Shown here: one piece after another, positions 53,110 to 64,000 of the stretch
Layout of the letters: the number at the start of each line of letters is the position of its first letter
Numbering within the stretch: the stretch's first letter is position 1
Assembly: GCA_947650285.1 (NCBI GenBank)
Contig: CANTFL010001426.1
Span: forward strand, 124,001-188,000
Direction: 5' to 3'
DNA length: 64,000 nucleotides
DNA from: Hyaloperonospora brassicae
Taxonomy: Eukaryota; Oomycota; Peronosporomycetes; Peronosporales; Peronosporaceae
Position numbers and translations under genes: made by a program
The notes under the pieces: generated by a model
The model's input: only the letters and a program-made list of their open reading frames with translations
Told to the model about the DNA's origin: nothing
Databases searched by the model: none

Positions 53110-54380
53110 CCCTTTTGATCCCCCAGCTTGACACTCACCAAGACGATTGTGGAGTTGAATATGAGAGAGATGGGATATTCCAGTACCACGGAAGTCCTCA
53201 ATTATCTTGCTGGGGTTCTCAATGATAGTGCTGCGGTATACATAGCACGCAATCTCATTGGCTGTCTTTTGGATAGCGCTGGGTCCGCCGTTTCATACAT
53301 TATAAGCTGTGGACGCTCGCAAGGATTTCTTGAAAGGCTTATGCACGGCCACGTCAAGTAGATGGAAGAAGTGTGTCGCGCTTGCTGGCAAGTCGATCAT
53401 CAGGTTGCCGTGTTCGCAGCAGCAGGTCACCAACTCTAAAAACAAAACCCGGATAAAGTGATTATGAGCAAGAATAGAATGATGAAAAGGTTTTGCAGAG
53501 CTTACCCATATTCACATGCGTGGAAAAGTTGTCCAACCTCAAAATGACTGGCTTTTTTAACCCCCTGGGCTTCCAGCACGATCGAGGAGATCTTCAACTA
53601 GTCATTGAAGATCTTGGCATTGCTGAATCCCTCTGGCGCACCTGTGGCGCGCGCTCCGTCGATTAGGAGCGCTGCGAGCTCTGTCTTGAGCAGGCAAACT
53701 CCAGGGAGGATATTGAGGGGAGGGACAGTAAAACCAGACGTACTGACGACCGCCACCATGGACATGCAGAATTTGGGCTTGATCTCCTGCGTCCACACAT
53801 TTTAGAGCCTTTGATGACAATGACGGTGCGAGTCGTAAGCTACGGCGCAAACATAGTCTCGTCTAAATTGAAGACCTGCGACGATTCGACTATATCATCG
53901 ATGAGCAGCTTGGCCATCGTGTCGAAAATCACGTCGACCGACGACTTCCCCATGGCGTTTCGCACTCTCCCGGCGCTCTGCGCAGTTCGTGGTACGATCA
54001 CCTGGTGGCTAACGAGGAAGCGCGAGTACCATCCAAACGTCAGTTGTGTCGACTATCTGGCTCTTGTGGGCTTTTGCAGCGCGTCGTAGATCATGATGGT
54101 GCGCCTCGTGGTCCCTATGCGGACAACAAGTAGGCCCACGCGCTGCATGGCGACAATTTATTCCACCATGTGGCTCTCAAGATCTGCTGATATTGAAGGC
54201 TTTATGCCGCAGAGCAGCCCCTTAATCAGGATCCCGCTTTTCTTGTCCTTCGCGTTCTTGAAAAACGTACGTAATGGAAGAGACGACGTCCGCGCGACCT
54301 CGGCGTACGATTCATCGTTGCGAAATCTCCCGGTCGAAGACGTCTTGCTTCTCGAAGTACCCGCAGCGCATTACCGTCTG
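53110..54380 (-). pseudogene. Pogo/Jerky-like DDE transposase with an intron, decayed
   Basis: Read on minus, fragments in several frames line up in the order of a pogo/Jerky-like transposase. DREISQR, LPLRTFFKNAKDKKSG and ESHMVE come from the helix-turn-helix and CENP-B parts. VFNLDETMFAP holds the first catalytic Asp, followed by VWTQEIKPKFCMSMVAVVS and GFSNAKIFND. LRLDNFSTHVNM holds the second. Then ELVTCCCEHGNLMIDLPASA, FFHLLDVAVHKPFKKSL and TANEIACYVYRSTIIE follow. A 70-bp GT-AG intron (53505-53436) splits ...VNM and ELV cleanly. At least four stops and several indels make it inactive. No terminal repeats were found. It lies just left of the Mutator-like element. Confidence 0.8.
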
Positions 54381-54407
54381 TTTCCTCTTCTTGGTTTGTT
54401 TATAGAG

Positions 54408-54489
54408 AAATTACATAGAATAGGACACTTTTTATCGGAAATTCGTAGAATAGGACACTTTTTATTTATTCACAAGATAGGACACTTTT
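54408..54489 (+). repeat. Left terminal inverted repeat of the MULE
   Basis: AAATTACATAGAATAGGACA begins it, and TAGGACACTTTT recurs at about 54421, 54451 and 54478. Confidence 0.88.
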
Positions 54490-54645
54490 AAGTCTTTATG
54501 GTCTGAGTCTCGCGAGCGACGCAAGGAAGTCCCCTTAAGTTCCCCCTCGCAGTCTCAAAAGATCATCTCCGAGACATCATCTCGCAAGATCACTCTTCCC
54601 ATCGCTCCAAACCTGCTTCTTTTACAGAATTCTCAACCAACCGTC

Positions 54646-56464
54646 ATGCCACCTACCATCACTCCCGACGTGCCAGCTTTAAAAGGACCATCCTTCGCTA
54701 CTATGGATGAAGCAATGATGGTCATTCGATCACAGGCATCAAAAGATCACGTCAGCTACAAAGTCTCCGACAGAAACAAGACCAGATCCTACCTCAAGTG
54801 TTCATGTGACGAATGTTCTGCATATGCCCGCATATCATTCCACAAAAAACCTGAACAATTTCGTATCAGTCTGGTGCAAGATCAGCATTCATGCCAAGGA
54901 TCGCTTGAGAAATCTTGGGGGTCCCAGCGTGAGCACACATTTTTGGTAAAGCAGCTTCGCGAAGGCATGACAGTGAACAGCAAGGCTCCTATTAAGGATG
55001 TCCAGTAGTTTCTAAAACAAAAACTTGGTGTCGACATTCCGTATACTACCGCTTACAAAGCAAAGGAAGCAGTGTGCGCTGAGACAATCAATGCGCAACG
55101 GGAGCAGTTCAATATGGTGGAAGGCTATGTTCAATGTCTACTTCGTGAGGATTCCGAAAATATTATGAAACTCGAAAAAACACAACAAGTTTCAAGCGAA
55201 AACGGCATGGAAACACGATTCCATAGTCTATTCATCGCTCCGGGTGCAACGAGATATGCTTTTCAACACATTCGCTGCTTTGTGGCTGTTGATGGGACCT
55301 TTACCAAAACCCGCTTTGTCCAGATCCTTCTTTTGGCTGTGTCAATGGATACTCAGGATGAACTGGTGATTTTGGGATGGGCGGTTGTTCCAAATGAATG
55401 TGAGGAGACGTGGGACTGGTTTTTGACTAGCTTGGGGAAAGCGCATCCTGGGATCAACGAACGTGGAAGTGTAGCGGTAAATGACCGTGAAAAAGGGCTG
55501 ATAAACTCAGTGGCAAAAAGTCTTCCGAACGCTCATAATGCCTTTTGTTGCTATCACATTGCTGCAAACGTTCAGACTTAACATAGAATAGTCATCAAAA
55601 GGTATGTACTATCCGAGTCAAGCTGTTGGGGAATGATGGAAAGTCATGATTGACACTGATCCGTATGTTTTGCTACATTCGACTCTTCTGGAAATGCGTC
55701 TTCGCCGATAACAAAGCTGATTTCGACGAGTTTATCGATCAAATCTGTAAAATCAAGCCTCTTGCTGCCGATTACATAATAGAAATCCCGCACAATCAAT
55801 GGGCAGCATACGCTTGTGACGTTCACCGTTTCGTGCATGTCACTTCAAACTTAGCAGAGATTGCAAACTATTTTCTGAAGCAGATGCGGGAATGACCTTT
55901 TCTTCAGATGCTGGACGCTTTGGCCACCAAATGGAGAATTTTCATAAACGGGCGCAGTCAGCAATTGGTTGGGTTGCACCGTTGGTGCCGATGGCGATGA
56001 AGAGATTTGGTGAGGAGTTGAATGCTGCTAAGATGTACACCGTCTTCCCGGAGGAACAAACTTGTGGAACGGTCGTAGGTGGATCAAATCACCAATATGT
56101 GATCAACCTTCCAACTCCGGATCGTCCGATCGGCACCTGTGGAAGGTATCAGAACTTCCTTCTGCCTTGCCGCCGCGTTTGTGCGTTTGCATTGAAAGTG
56201 AAGGTGGTCATAATCACACTAGTCGACAAATTCCACACCGTTGACACCTATCGCGCAACATACAACCGCCCATACGTTCCAGTCTTAATTGTGAATTTCT
56301 CGCTGTCACCACTTTTACCACCAAAGTTTTCTCGGCCCCGGGGGCGACATGTTAAGAGACGCAAGGAAAGCGGTTTTCAGCAGAAAGAGATGAATAGGAA
56401 ACCTTGCCAGACATGTGGACAGCTTGGGCACAATAGGAGAACTTGTAGGGAGGCTCATATGTGA
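54646..56464 (+). pseudogene. MULE transposase, interrupted
   Basis: From ATG 54646 the frame gives a zinc-binding WRKY/FAR1-like N-terminal domain (SYLKCSCDECSAYARISFHK, with HSCQG). TAG 55006-55008 interrupts it, but the same frame continues with the MULE DDE domain. CFVAVDGTFTKTRFVQILLL has the first Asp, VILGWAVVPNECEETWDWFL follows, and NDREKGLINSV with FCCYHIAANV is the second Asp region. Frameshifts near 55581-55670 and 55930 separate later pieces. These hold a helical part, a SWIM-like zinc motif (CGRYQNFLLPCRRVCAF) and a C-terminal zinc knuckle CQTC-GQLG-H-NRRT-C. Domain order is typical. Non-functional as sequenced. Confidence 0.85.
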
Positions 56465-57379
56465 TCAGGTTGAAGGAGGAGGGGCGGAGCGAAATTACAA
56501 AGAAGAAGGCGGGCGAGAATCTGTATTGTAATTGTTTACTTCTCCTCTCAATGTTTGTTTTGACGCAGTATTTATTAACACGAATTCTGTAGCAACGGGT
56601 AGCGGCCGATTTAGTCCGTATCTCCCGTTGCTTACACGTGTCAGTACTTGACGTCCCCCTCCCCTCATTTAGTCTCGTCAAAGCAATGAACAAGGACAAT
56701 GTTCTTGATTAAATCCCTGATGTAATACATCCTCCGATGAAACGTCTACAAGCAACTCATTAGAAACAGCAAAACAGTATCTCATAAAAGTCGTCCATAA
56801 AAACCCTCTAATTCGTACTGCAAAAAAACACACCAACTTACGGAAATCTCTGCAGAATGCACATAACTTCCCAATATGATGACCTCTCGGCTGATCACCA
56901 GATTTGCTCGGTCCTCACGAACCTTCAATTTTGACACATCAAGTCGGGCGTCAGCATGACATAACAGTCACCAAGAACTTGGCAGGACCACTCAAGAACC
57001 ATCGCCGCTCCCGCCCACTATTATCTTTGCGCTTCTGCCAGTGTCATCCATCTTTCTTGTAGTCCGAGACCTCTAGTTTGTTATAAAACAATAACGTGCC
57101 ACCCTGGTCACGCATAATTAGGGTACCGTAAATTTCCGTCAGTCGATCTCCGATAAGGGTTAAATTTCCTCAAACAGCTTCTCGTTTTCAGTTAAACAAT
57201 GAGAGACGTACCTAGTGGTCGAAACTGCACCAAACGGAGCAACGGGACGCTTTCTAGCTTGAAGTGCAGCAAGAGGAACACCAGCTCGTGTTTGAAGAGC
57301 CATCGCCGAATCGCTTCGTGACGCAGAAAGTCTGCGCGCGCTTGGTTCATTCGCCGTCATGTATTTCTCTTAGCTGGTG

Positions 57380-57462
57380 AAAAAGTGTCCTATCCTGTGG
57401 ATAACAAAAAAGTGTCCTATTCTACAAATTTTCGATAAAAGTGTCATATTCTATGTAATTTT
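57380..57462 (-). repeat. Right terminal inverted repeat of the MULE
   Basis: AAAAGTGTCCTA recurs near 57382 and 57410, with a third, one-base variant copy (GTGTCATATTC) near 57440. It is the inverted complement of the left end. Confidence 0.88.
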
Positions 57463-60289
57463 TATTGTTTATAATGGCAGAACTGTCCCCTTTCTTATTT
57501 CCCTTTATGTAACAATAAAATTGCTTCCCACACAGCAAATCGTGCATTGAACCGGTTCAAAACTCATCTGCCAACCAAATTACTTCGATTCGAAATTTTC
57601 AGATTTTATTGGATAGTAATCAGCATCGTGCACTGAAGTGATACCGAGCACAAATTTATTCGTCTACCTTAGTAGTAGTATAGCCTTAAGTCTTGGAAAA
57701 GATAACGCCGTAGAAATACACTTCAGCTGGTCGAGTAGTCGCGGACTCAAAGATGTGTACTTCACTAACCTTATAGATAAAGCAACTGTAGAATATTGTT
57801 TGCTTGCTTGTATATGGCTATCGATGTACAAGACTCTTCATCCCGCATCCGCAAGCTAGTATCCATATTGGGTAGGTAAAGCTTTTCCCATGATACAAGG
57901 ATAATTGAAAATAGAGAAAACAAATACATGCTCTCGTCCGCACCAAGATCTGTATAAACCAACTAGCTTTATCACATCACCTGACCACCTAAACCGATCG
58001 TTATTGAATTTCGTATCCTTCTCGCCACAGCACTTGTGACTCGCGTCATGCTATTGATCTTCGGCGGCACAGAAGTTCCCAACATGCACCCGATACCCGT
58101 CCTATGAGTAAGACTACTTATTGAGCAGCCGCAGTTTGCATCATCTCTGCGCTACCGTATTTTACGATATCAACCCATCCAACTTGCTTTCCTTCAGTTC
58201 AGCAATCACAGCTTACTTAAAGGCACCATAGTTAGTTCGTCTCAATTATCCGTAGTCACGTCACTGGTGGACCGTACTAGCTCAACTACTTTTAACGAAC
58301 TGAAACCTGTGATTTGTACATCTCCGGACCACTCGACACATAGCTGTATGAAACATGCACCAATTTCTAGCATCTCACGATCTTGATGTGCAATGATGAC
58401 TAATTTATTCAGTCTTAGCACTCCGTCCAAAGAGCTCTTTCACAACAGACGATACCGACTCTTGATGGCGTCAACCCTCTTTTTTCTCCATTACGACCTA
58501 TTGGGAAAGGTCTTTCATCCCAATTCTCCCTAACCGTATCGCCTAGTTTTTACTACATTCCAGTACGAAAGTCTGTGGTTTGTAAAAGGTTTCATCGAAA
58601 ATGGTCGATGAAACTGTATGCGCCAGGTCGATCGCCGGCAGTTTGCGATGTCCATGTTCTGGCGACATCGTTGAACGCATACTCAAGAAGTCTCATCGAA
58701 GCACAAATTGGAAGAGTTGGATCATATTTTGCGATAAAGGTAACTATGTTGTAGATCATTCGATGCAATAATCTACCGTCAACTAGAGCAATTACATCGT
58801 TATCCTGACACCATGTTGTCCTGGGGGTCACATGGATTGGAAATCTAAGACAGTTCGCCCTTCTAGTGACTGATAAAAATCATAATAAGTCCAATCTCAT
58901 CATAAGTAGTCCGGCAAATGTTGATTGATGTCAAGTTTAGTGTTTTTATGAACACTCATATCGTTGTGTAAGGAGAGATATCGGGTTTTGGGACATGCAG
59001 CTGGATAGACACGCATACCAATTATATGTGACACCGATCACATATCGGCAATTATGTAATGTGACAAGTCGTATACCATATCGACATGCTGAATGATCAC
59101 AACGATCAACGGCGTGCTCATCAGGATTTTGACTAGATCTACTATCTTCGATTGCCTTGTGGCTACCGATTCAACGTTATTCGACTAGTGTGACAACATA
59201 TCTGGATATAGTATGCATATTCATGATGGGTGTCAAGTAACAGTTATGACCAGATGATTCTTTGAATGTTTGGAGCTAAGAAGATAGCGGACCTATATAA
59301 GTGATGCAATATTGCTATGTCAGTCCATGATGGCTTGTACCAATACAGCGCGTGAATAAAATCCTATATGAATACGCAAACACGTATCTGAATACCAGTC
59401 CGCGAGTGCTCGCAACGTATCAAATGCGTGACATTCAATCAGATTCGAGGGCACCTCGTATTCAGAAGTAAGCGCGTTCCATTTAATGCGTCGTTTTACA
59501 AGGTCTGAAAGTATCGATGTACTTTTATGTAGTGTTTTGACGGATCTATCAACCCAAAATTGATAATTACATACGGTTTGTAGCGACGGGTAGGTCGGCT
59601 GCAGACTTTGACATCGCCTTCTGCTTTTACGGATTAGGCCATGGTGTCAGCGGAAAATATCATTTACCATTGATCAAGACGCGCAATTTGTGGTGCAATC
59701 GATCGTTGACGTACGTATTTGCAGGCTGGATATTCAAGCAGATTTTACGTCAGATTATATTCAAAAGTTGACTACATATTACTCGTTTTGACTGGCGTCA
59801 TTGTTCATCGAAACGACGCATGCTTCACACGGAAATGCGCGGAAGGTTACGGAGGCACCTTCATGCAATTAATGAAGCCGATATATGACACATGACACTT
59901 GTGAGCATAGGAAATCCGAGTAAAGGCTTGCTAGTCTAATCGAGCCGTAAGTCAGCGGCTATTCATCAAATGGTATGCGTTTGATACCTACGGTAGCTAT
60001 CAAATTTGGCTGCGTGACGAAATGGCCATATGCTATGTCTAGGCTCAATATCATACTCGCTTGATTCACCCTTTTGTGATTTTGGCTCACTCCTACACCA
60101 CCGCTCCTACTACCGAATATCAATATTCGGCGTTTTCGAATCGTGGTCATCGATATTTCAGCATCCTTTTATCCGGACAGAACGTATGTACTTCATATTC
60201 ATCAATTTATCTAGGTCAGCGAAGGAAGCTCGGGTAGGGGGGAAAGGTAGAACCGTATATATAAAGTAACTATTTTTCTTTTGATCAAC
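57463..60289. other. AT-rich DNA without recognised genes
   Basis: Only short featureless ORFs. No RNA gene or array was recognised. Confidence 0.5.
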
Positions 60290-60470
60290 TCTCTTTGGCT
60301 TAGTGTAACTAATTACAATCTATTGGGCAGGTTTCTCGCTCACCACCCAGTGCGCGCGTCCGGCAGTGATTGGTGGTACATGTAGTCGATATCATTGCCT
60401 TTATCAACCAATAAGCGGGGCGGTCAAAGAATATGACCCTATATATAATATCCCATCAACACAGTTCTTC
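60290..60470 (+). repeat. Diverged solo-LTR remnant related to element 2
   Basis: CTCTTTGGCTTA, TCACCACCCAGTGCGCGCGT, GGCAGTGATTGGTGG, ATCAACCAAT and AAAGAATAT occur in the same order and spacing as in the LTRs at 13973 and 21562, with many substitutions. No internal region or second LTR adjoins it. Confidence 0.65.
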
Positions 60471-60535
60471 CTTAGCCGGGTAGCATTGATAAATATTATC
60501 ACTACGATAATGTTCACATTGATATATAATCCTCG

Positions 60536-60907
60536 ATGGCATGTAAAGGGCTCACACTGGTACACCCTCTGAAAAGCCAAAAGCAACAAAGATGCAATGC
60601 ATACCTCTGTCTGGTATACATTGCATCTTTAGTGCTTAGAGCTTTTGGCTCAGGTAAAGCTGAAGACCCTTACATATGTGATGTAAACGAAACCATACTC
60701 GGATTCAGCAGACAACGATTAGGCAAAAATGAAGTGATACGGACTACTCAAGTCATGTCAGAAGACGCATTGCAAGAGATAATGACTTTGCATGAAGTCA
60801 AGCGGTTGCTGTTTTTTCTTTTGTGTCGATTCGTAGTCCTTCTCTGGGCGTTGGATCACAATTCTTCAGGAAGGCCAGCTCATTTGCATGACACGATTCC
60901 CGGTTGA
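60536..60907 (+). CDS. Hypothetical 123-aa ORF, doubtful
   Basis: A hydrophobic stretch (AYLCLVYIASLVLRAFG) is followed by a hydrophilic part with FSRQRLGKNEVIRTTQ, then a second hydrophobic run. This loosely recalls a secretion signal followed by an effector-like region. However, the hydrophobic part does not sit at the N-terminus and RQRLG does not fit the oomycete RxLR motif. It follows an LTR remnant. It may be a fragment or chance ORF. Confidence 0.2.
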   Translation: MACKGLTLVHPLKSQKQQRCNAYLCLVYIASLVLRAFGSGKAEDPYICDVNETILGFSRQRLGKNEVIRTTQVMSEDALQEIMTLHEVKRLLFFLLCRFVVLLWALDHNSSGRPAHLHDTIPG

Positions 60908-63048
60908 AGCGAATTTGATTGGTTTTGGACCGGTATGATTGTTTGCGGTTCGCAAACGTTTGAGTGAGTCGTAATCGATCATTTCACTTCGAAACCGACT
61001 CTTTGCCGGGCCATCCTACTCGTTGCAAATTGCTACTGACCCTGTTGACGCTTAAGCTACTGGTCCTGTTGACGCTTAAGTTACTGCCCCGACGAAAGTC
61101 TACGTTGTCAGCCCGTGAGGTTGTAATCGAAGCTCTTGTCGAGCGAATTTTTCGGATCAGACCCGTCGGGCAATGACCAGTGCTTCTGCACAAGACTTGA
61201 CGATTGTATCGCAATGCGCCCAGACATCCGCGGAAGTAATCGGGTTCAAAAATAGTGGAATGGAGTGAGCTTTTTCTATGCCGATAGCAATATTCAAAAC
61301 TCTGCAATCAGAGCAGAACTACGCGGGTGACGTTCAGCAACATTACATCGGGGTCCTTTTGCGGTCAAAGTTTAGCACCAATCGACGACACGCTCCTTGA
61401 CGATAGGCTGGTTACGGTATCACAACAGGTCCACGTATCGAGACGCGACGCGTGTAATGGGTGGTGGACAAGGAGTAAGCACACATGTTTGCATTCTTGA
61501 TATTGAAAAGGGTAGATTTTACGACGGTATACAAGATTTGACAATGCTCGATGATATATCCCTTTTCCTTTTCTCTTTTGACCATGCCATTCTCGTTTGA
61601 TTGACACTCTTTCCTCCGCAATGTGAAGCTCCGGTGCACAAAGATACACTGCCGTCAGTGTCGGTGGCTCATACTGATATCAGTGTAAGCACTAGGTGCG
61701 CTGCTGCATTTTTGACGTGTGGTCTAAGCAGGTTTCCTATCCGATAAAACCGACTACCAATGACGACGGGATCTGATCGGCATACCATTGAGCTCAGAAA
61801 CGAGTCAGACATTTATGGACTGGGTCGATACGGTATAGTGCTGACTCTGTCAGAACTTCCAAGTCGCCAGCCATCGTACGAGATTGATTGACGCCAAAGA
61901 GGATAGCTTACCGAGAATTGTAACTTACTGGAGGACAGTTTTTCGGAGGGAAAGAAGCGTCAATTGCTGCATCCAGATTGACCAAATGGCTGGGTACATG
62001 GTTAGGGTTTCCGGGAAGAAGGTGGTGTACGGTTGCGATTGCTTCGTCGTTCTTTGGTGTTTCTCCGTCGCTCTTCTGCCGCCTCACTGGTGCATGATCG
62101 CCTTCTACACGACGGCCAGAAACAGGCGCTATCGAAGAATGAAACAGCCTTCGTTGACCGCGAAGCCTGTACATTTTAATATGTTGTGTGTACGTACGTG
62201 CGATATTCATTCTCTCGAGTCCATAGACTTTCCCGTCTGATTGCTGACGAACGGCTGCCACACGCGTGCGCGGGAGAGCCCTTCCGTAAACCGCTCTCGT
62301 CGACCCATGCCGTGATATGGCCACGTCTTCCGTCACGACAGCCACTTTCTGGGCCTTCAACTTCCCCGGAATGAACGGCCGCAGCCGTCCCGAGCACCTT
62401 TCCGGAACACGACACCTTTTCGTCACGAGTGGACGAATGGCGGCCCCTGAGCGACGCGGACGGAATGCCGTCCAGCTGCTGGGTGTCTATCGTCCATTCA
62501 CGACGACGACGACAACAACGCGACGGTCTTTTCCGTCGTTGGTCGAGTGCTCGTCACTCACGCGCTCGCTCACGTGCCGAGTCACAAGTGAACAGAAGGG
62601 GCAGCCGCGAGCTCTTTACTCTCTCCTGCGTGCTGTCCAGCAACCGCACGAGCCGCCACCAGCTGCCACCAGCTGCCAGCAGCAGCAGCAGCAGCAACTG
62701 CCCTTTCTTCCTCCCTCGCTGGCTCGCGGTGATCACCTGAAACAGCGTGAGACATTCGGCGTCCATGTCCGTTCTCTGGCCCCCCCCCCCCAGCGCAAGC
62801 CACCGGCGACTGGTACACGCGCGTGTCTCAAAACGACTGCGCCAATTGAGCCCCCGCCTCCCGTCCTCGTCCGCCGCGACCGCAATCACAGCAATCATTC
62901 CCGCGCACCCGCGTTCCCCTCTCGCTCGGCGTCCGTCTCGAAATGACAGACAGACAGATAGTCTGACAGTCTGACAGTCTGACTGACTGACTGACGCTGT
63001 CCCTCCTCTGCAGTTGCCCTTGTGCCCCATCGCGCGCACTGCTCAAAC
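60908..63048. other. Intergenic region and likely 5' leader of the flippase gene
   Basis: From about 62250 on, GC content and codon-like texture rise. Overlapping ORFs on both strands (for example 62317-62946 plus, with Gln and Pro runs) have no recognised domain and probably represent leader sequence. A GACA/GTCT/GACT-rich microsatellite at about 62944-62998 leads into a pyrimidine tract and CTGCAG (63007-63012), a possible 3' splice site of a leader intron 36 bp before the ATG. A 24-bp direct repeat occurs twice at about 61034-61081. Confidence 0.45.
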
Positions 63049-64000
63049 ATGGAGCGCGACGCCGTCGACCGCAGTCGCAATGCCAATCGCACCGACGACG
63101 ACGCGGCGGCCCAGACGGCGTACCACCGGCTGCAGGCGTCGCCCGTCGCCACGGCACGCGTCGAGCCGTCGGCCGCTGCCGCCGCGACAAAGCACTTCCA
63201 CCGCCACCGGACCGTCGACGTGTTGCCGCGCGACCGCTCGGCGCCGGCCACGCGGGTCCCCAAAGTGCGGCACGCGAACCCCGCGCTCTTCCGCACGTTC
63301 ACGTCGCAGCAGCCGCTCACGGGGCGACTGCGGCCGCTCCGCGACACGGGCGACGTCCCGCTGCCCGGCGCCCGCCCCAGCGCCAACTGGCGTCAGTTCA
63401 CGCGCCAGTTGCCGCGGCCGCTCCGCTTCCGCCGCAACACGCGGTCCACCACGCGGTACATTGACCCGGCGAACGCGGCGTCGCTGCGCTCGCGCGTGCG
63501 GGCGCGCGAGCACGAGGAGCACGCGCGCAACGCGCGCCACTCGCTCGGGCGCGACAGCTCGGACGACGACGAACGCGCGACTGCTGCAGAGGCGCGCAAG
63601 CTGACGGACTTTGAGCGCGCGATGCAGACGAGTGCGCGCGTGGGAGACGCCGAGACAGCGGCGACGGACGGCGCGACGACGGGCCCGGGACGGGGTGGGG
63701 CCAGGGGGAAGCAGCAAGTGGACCGGAGCAGCAGTTTGCAGTCGACGGACTCGCAGCAGGTGACGGCGGCCGGACGCGACGGCGGGAGACCGTTTAAGAT
63801 TGTCAAGATCAACGACGGCAACAACGCGCCGAAGCGGGTGCCGCGGCCGCCGGGGGGAGGCGACGGAGATGAAGACGGACGCGGGGACGCGATTGCAGTG
63901 AACGACGACGACGACGACGACGACGGGTTGGAGCACGAGGAGTACTTTGTGTCGAACGAGGTCAAGACGTCGCAGTACACGTGGTGGAGCTTCGTGCCCG
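63049..64000 (+). CDS. P4-type phospholipid-flippase ATPase, N-terminal part (runs off the window)
   Basis: An open frame of 317 codons from ATG 63049 to the window end, without introns. It starts MERDAVDRSRNANR. The long cytosolic N-terminal extension is Arg/Ala-rich and acidic in places (DSSDDDE, a run of eight Asp codons near 63904-63927). The last residues EVKTSQYTWWSFVP are the conserved N-terminal motif of P4-ATPases (TSKYTxxxFxP, normally followed by NLFEQF), placed just before the first transmembrane helix. These ATPases move aminophospholipids to the cytosolic leaflet. The extension of about 300 residues is longer than in most family members. The assignment rests on this single motif, because the catalytic domains lie outside the window. 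Confidence 0.75.
   Translation, partial: MERDAVDRSRNANRTDDDAAAQTAYHRLQASPVATARVEPSAAAAATKHFHRHRTVDVLPRDRSAPATRVPKVRHANPALFRTFTSQQPLTGRLRPLRDTGDVPLPGARPSANWRQFTRQLPRPLRFRRNTRSTTRYIDPANAASLRSRVRAREHEEHARNARHSLGRDSSDDDERATAAEARKLTDFERAMQTSARVGDAETAATDGATTGPGRGGARGKQQVDRSSSLQSTDSQQVTAAGRDGGRPFKIVKINDGNNAPKRVPRPPGGGDGDEDGRGDAIAVNDDDDDDDGLEHEEYFVSNEVKTSQYTWWSFVP

Larger units (their letters stand above)
54408..57462 (+). mobile_element. Mutator-like (MULE) DNA transposon with terminal inverted repeats
   Basis: The left end 54408-54489 and right end 57380-57462 are inverted repeats of about 82 bp. Each contains three copies of TAGGACACTTTT-like motifs spaced about 30 bp apart. Between them lies a degenerate MULE transposase. 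Total length is about 3.05 kb. The outer limits are set where similarity fades after AAATTACAT. A target-site duplication is not clear (TTTATAGAG against TTTATTGTT). The part after the transposase (56465-57379) has no recognised gene. Confidence 0.85.

Noticed and set aside
60536..60907. RxLR-type secreted effector
   Set aside because: The motif reads RQRLG instead of R-x-L-R, and the hydrophobic segment is internal, so it is kept only as a doubtful ORF.
62317..62946. 209-codon ORF with Thr, Gln and Pro runs
   Set aside because: No domain. It overlaps other equally open frames and likely lies in leader sequence of the flippase gene.
63043..63936. 297-codon minus-strand ORF rich in Arg, Val and Leu
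   Set aside because: Shadow of the GC-rich flippase 5' coding region, which carries the conserved TSxYT motif on the plus strand.

Overview
The window looks like nuclear DNA of an oomycete, most likely a Phytophthora- or downy-mildew-like member of the Peronosporales. The evidence is a few compact host genes with short GT-AG introns, embedded in large Ty3/Gypsy, pogo-like and Mutator-like transposon debris and in AT-rich DNA with no visible genes. The genus is not determinable from the sequence alone.

Layout. 1-13509: two copies of one chromodomain-type Gypsy family lie head to head, 1a on minus (3' LTR cut by the window edge) and 1b on plus (5' end missing). The junction at 7336/7337 falls exactly on an LTR end, which suggests 1a inserted into 1b. 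13973-21952: a second, distinct Gypsy element (element 2) on minus with both LTRs. 23592-24877: a frameshifted saccharopine-dehydrogenase-like paralog. 25437-26436: a probable non-autonomous inverted-repeat element. 30579-36872: a homogeneous array of eleven 572-573 bp units made from the 5' end of a pogo-like transposon, whose decayed remainder follows to 38227. 38228-45600: no genes seen. 46837-52005: the host island, with an RBM26/27-like RNA-binding protein gene and a glutaredoxin gene diverging from a 247-bp gap, then the intact saccharopine-dehydrogenase-like gene. 52943-53017: a hammerhead ribozyme. 53110-54380: a second pogo/Jerky-like transposase pseudogene with an intron. 54408-57462: a Mutator-like element with terminal inverted repeats. 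63049-64000: the first 317 codons of a P4-type phospholipid-flippase gene, cut by the window end.

The Gypsy elements hold the most unusual signals. Both families carry a long antisense ORF that starts just inside the 3' LTR, has an acidic N-terminal part and a coiled-coil C-terminus, and overlaps the end of pol tail to tail. Both have a textbook -1 frameshift signal between gag and protease (GGGAAAC or AAAAAAT, a 7-9 nt spacer, then a hairpin that holds the gag stop codon). Element 2 is also saturated along its whole length, LTRs included, with perfect short hyphenated palindromes (stems of 7-11 bp, loops of 2-9 nt, one about every 20-50 bp). The host genes and other transposons here do not show this.

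All calls come from reading the sequence by eye. Family assignments rest on recognised motifs, and percentages are rough visual estimates.
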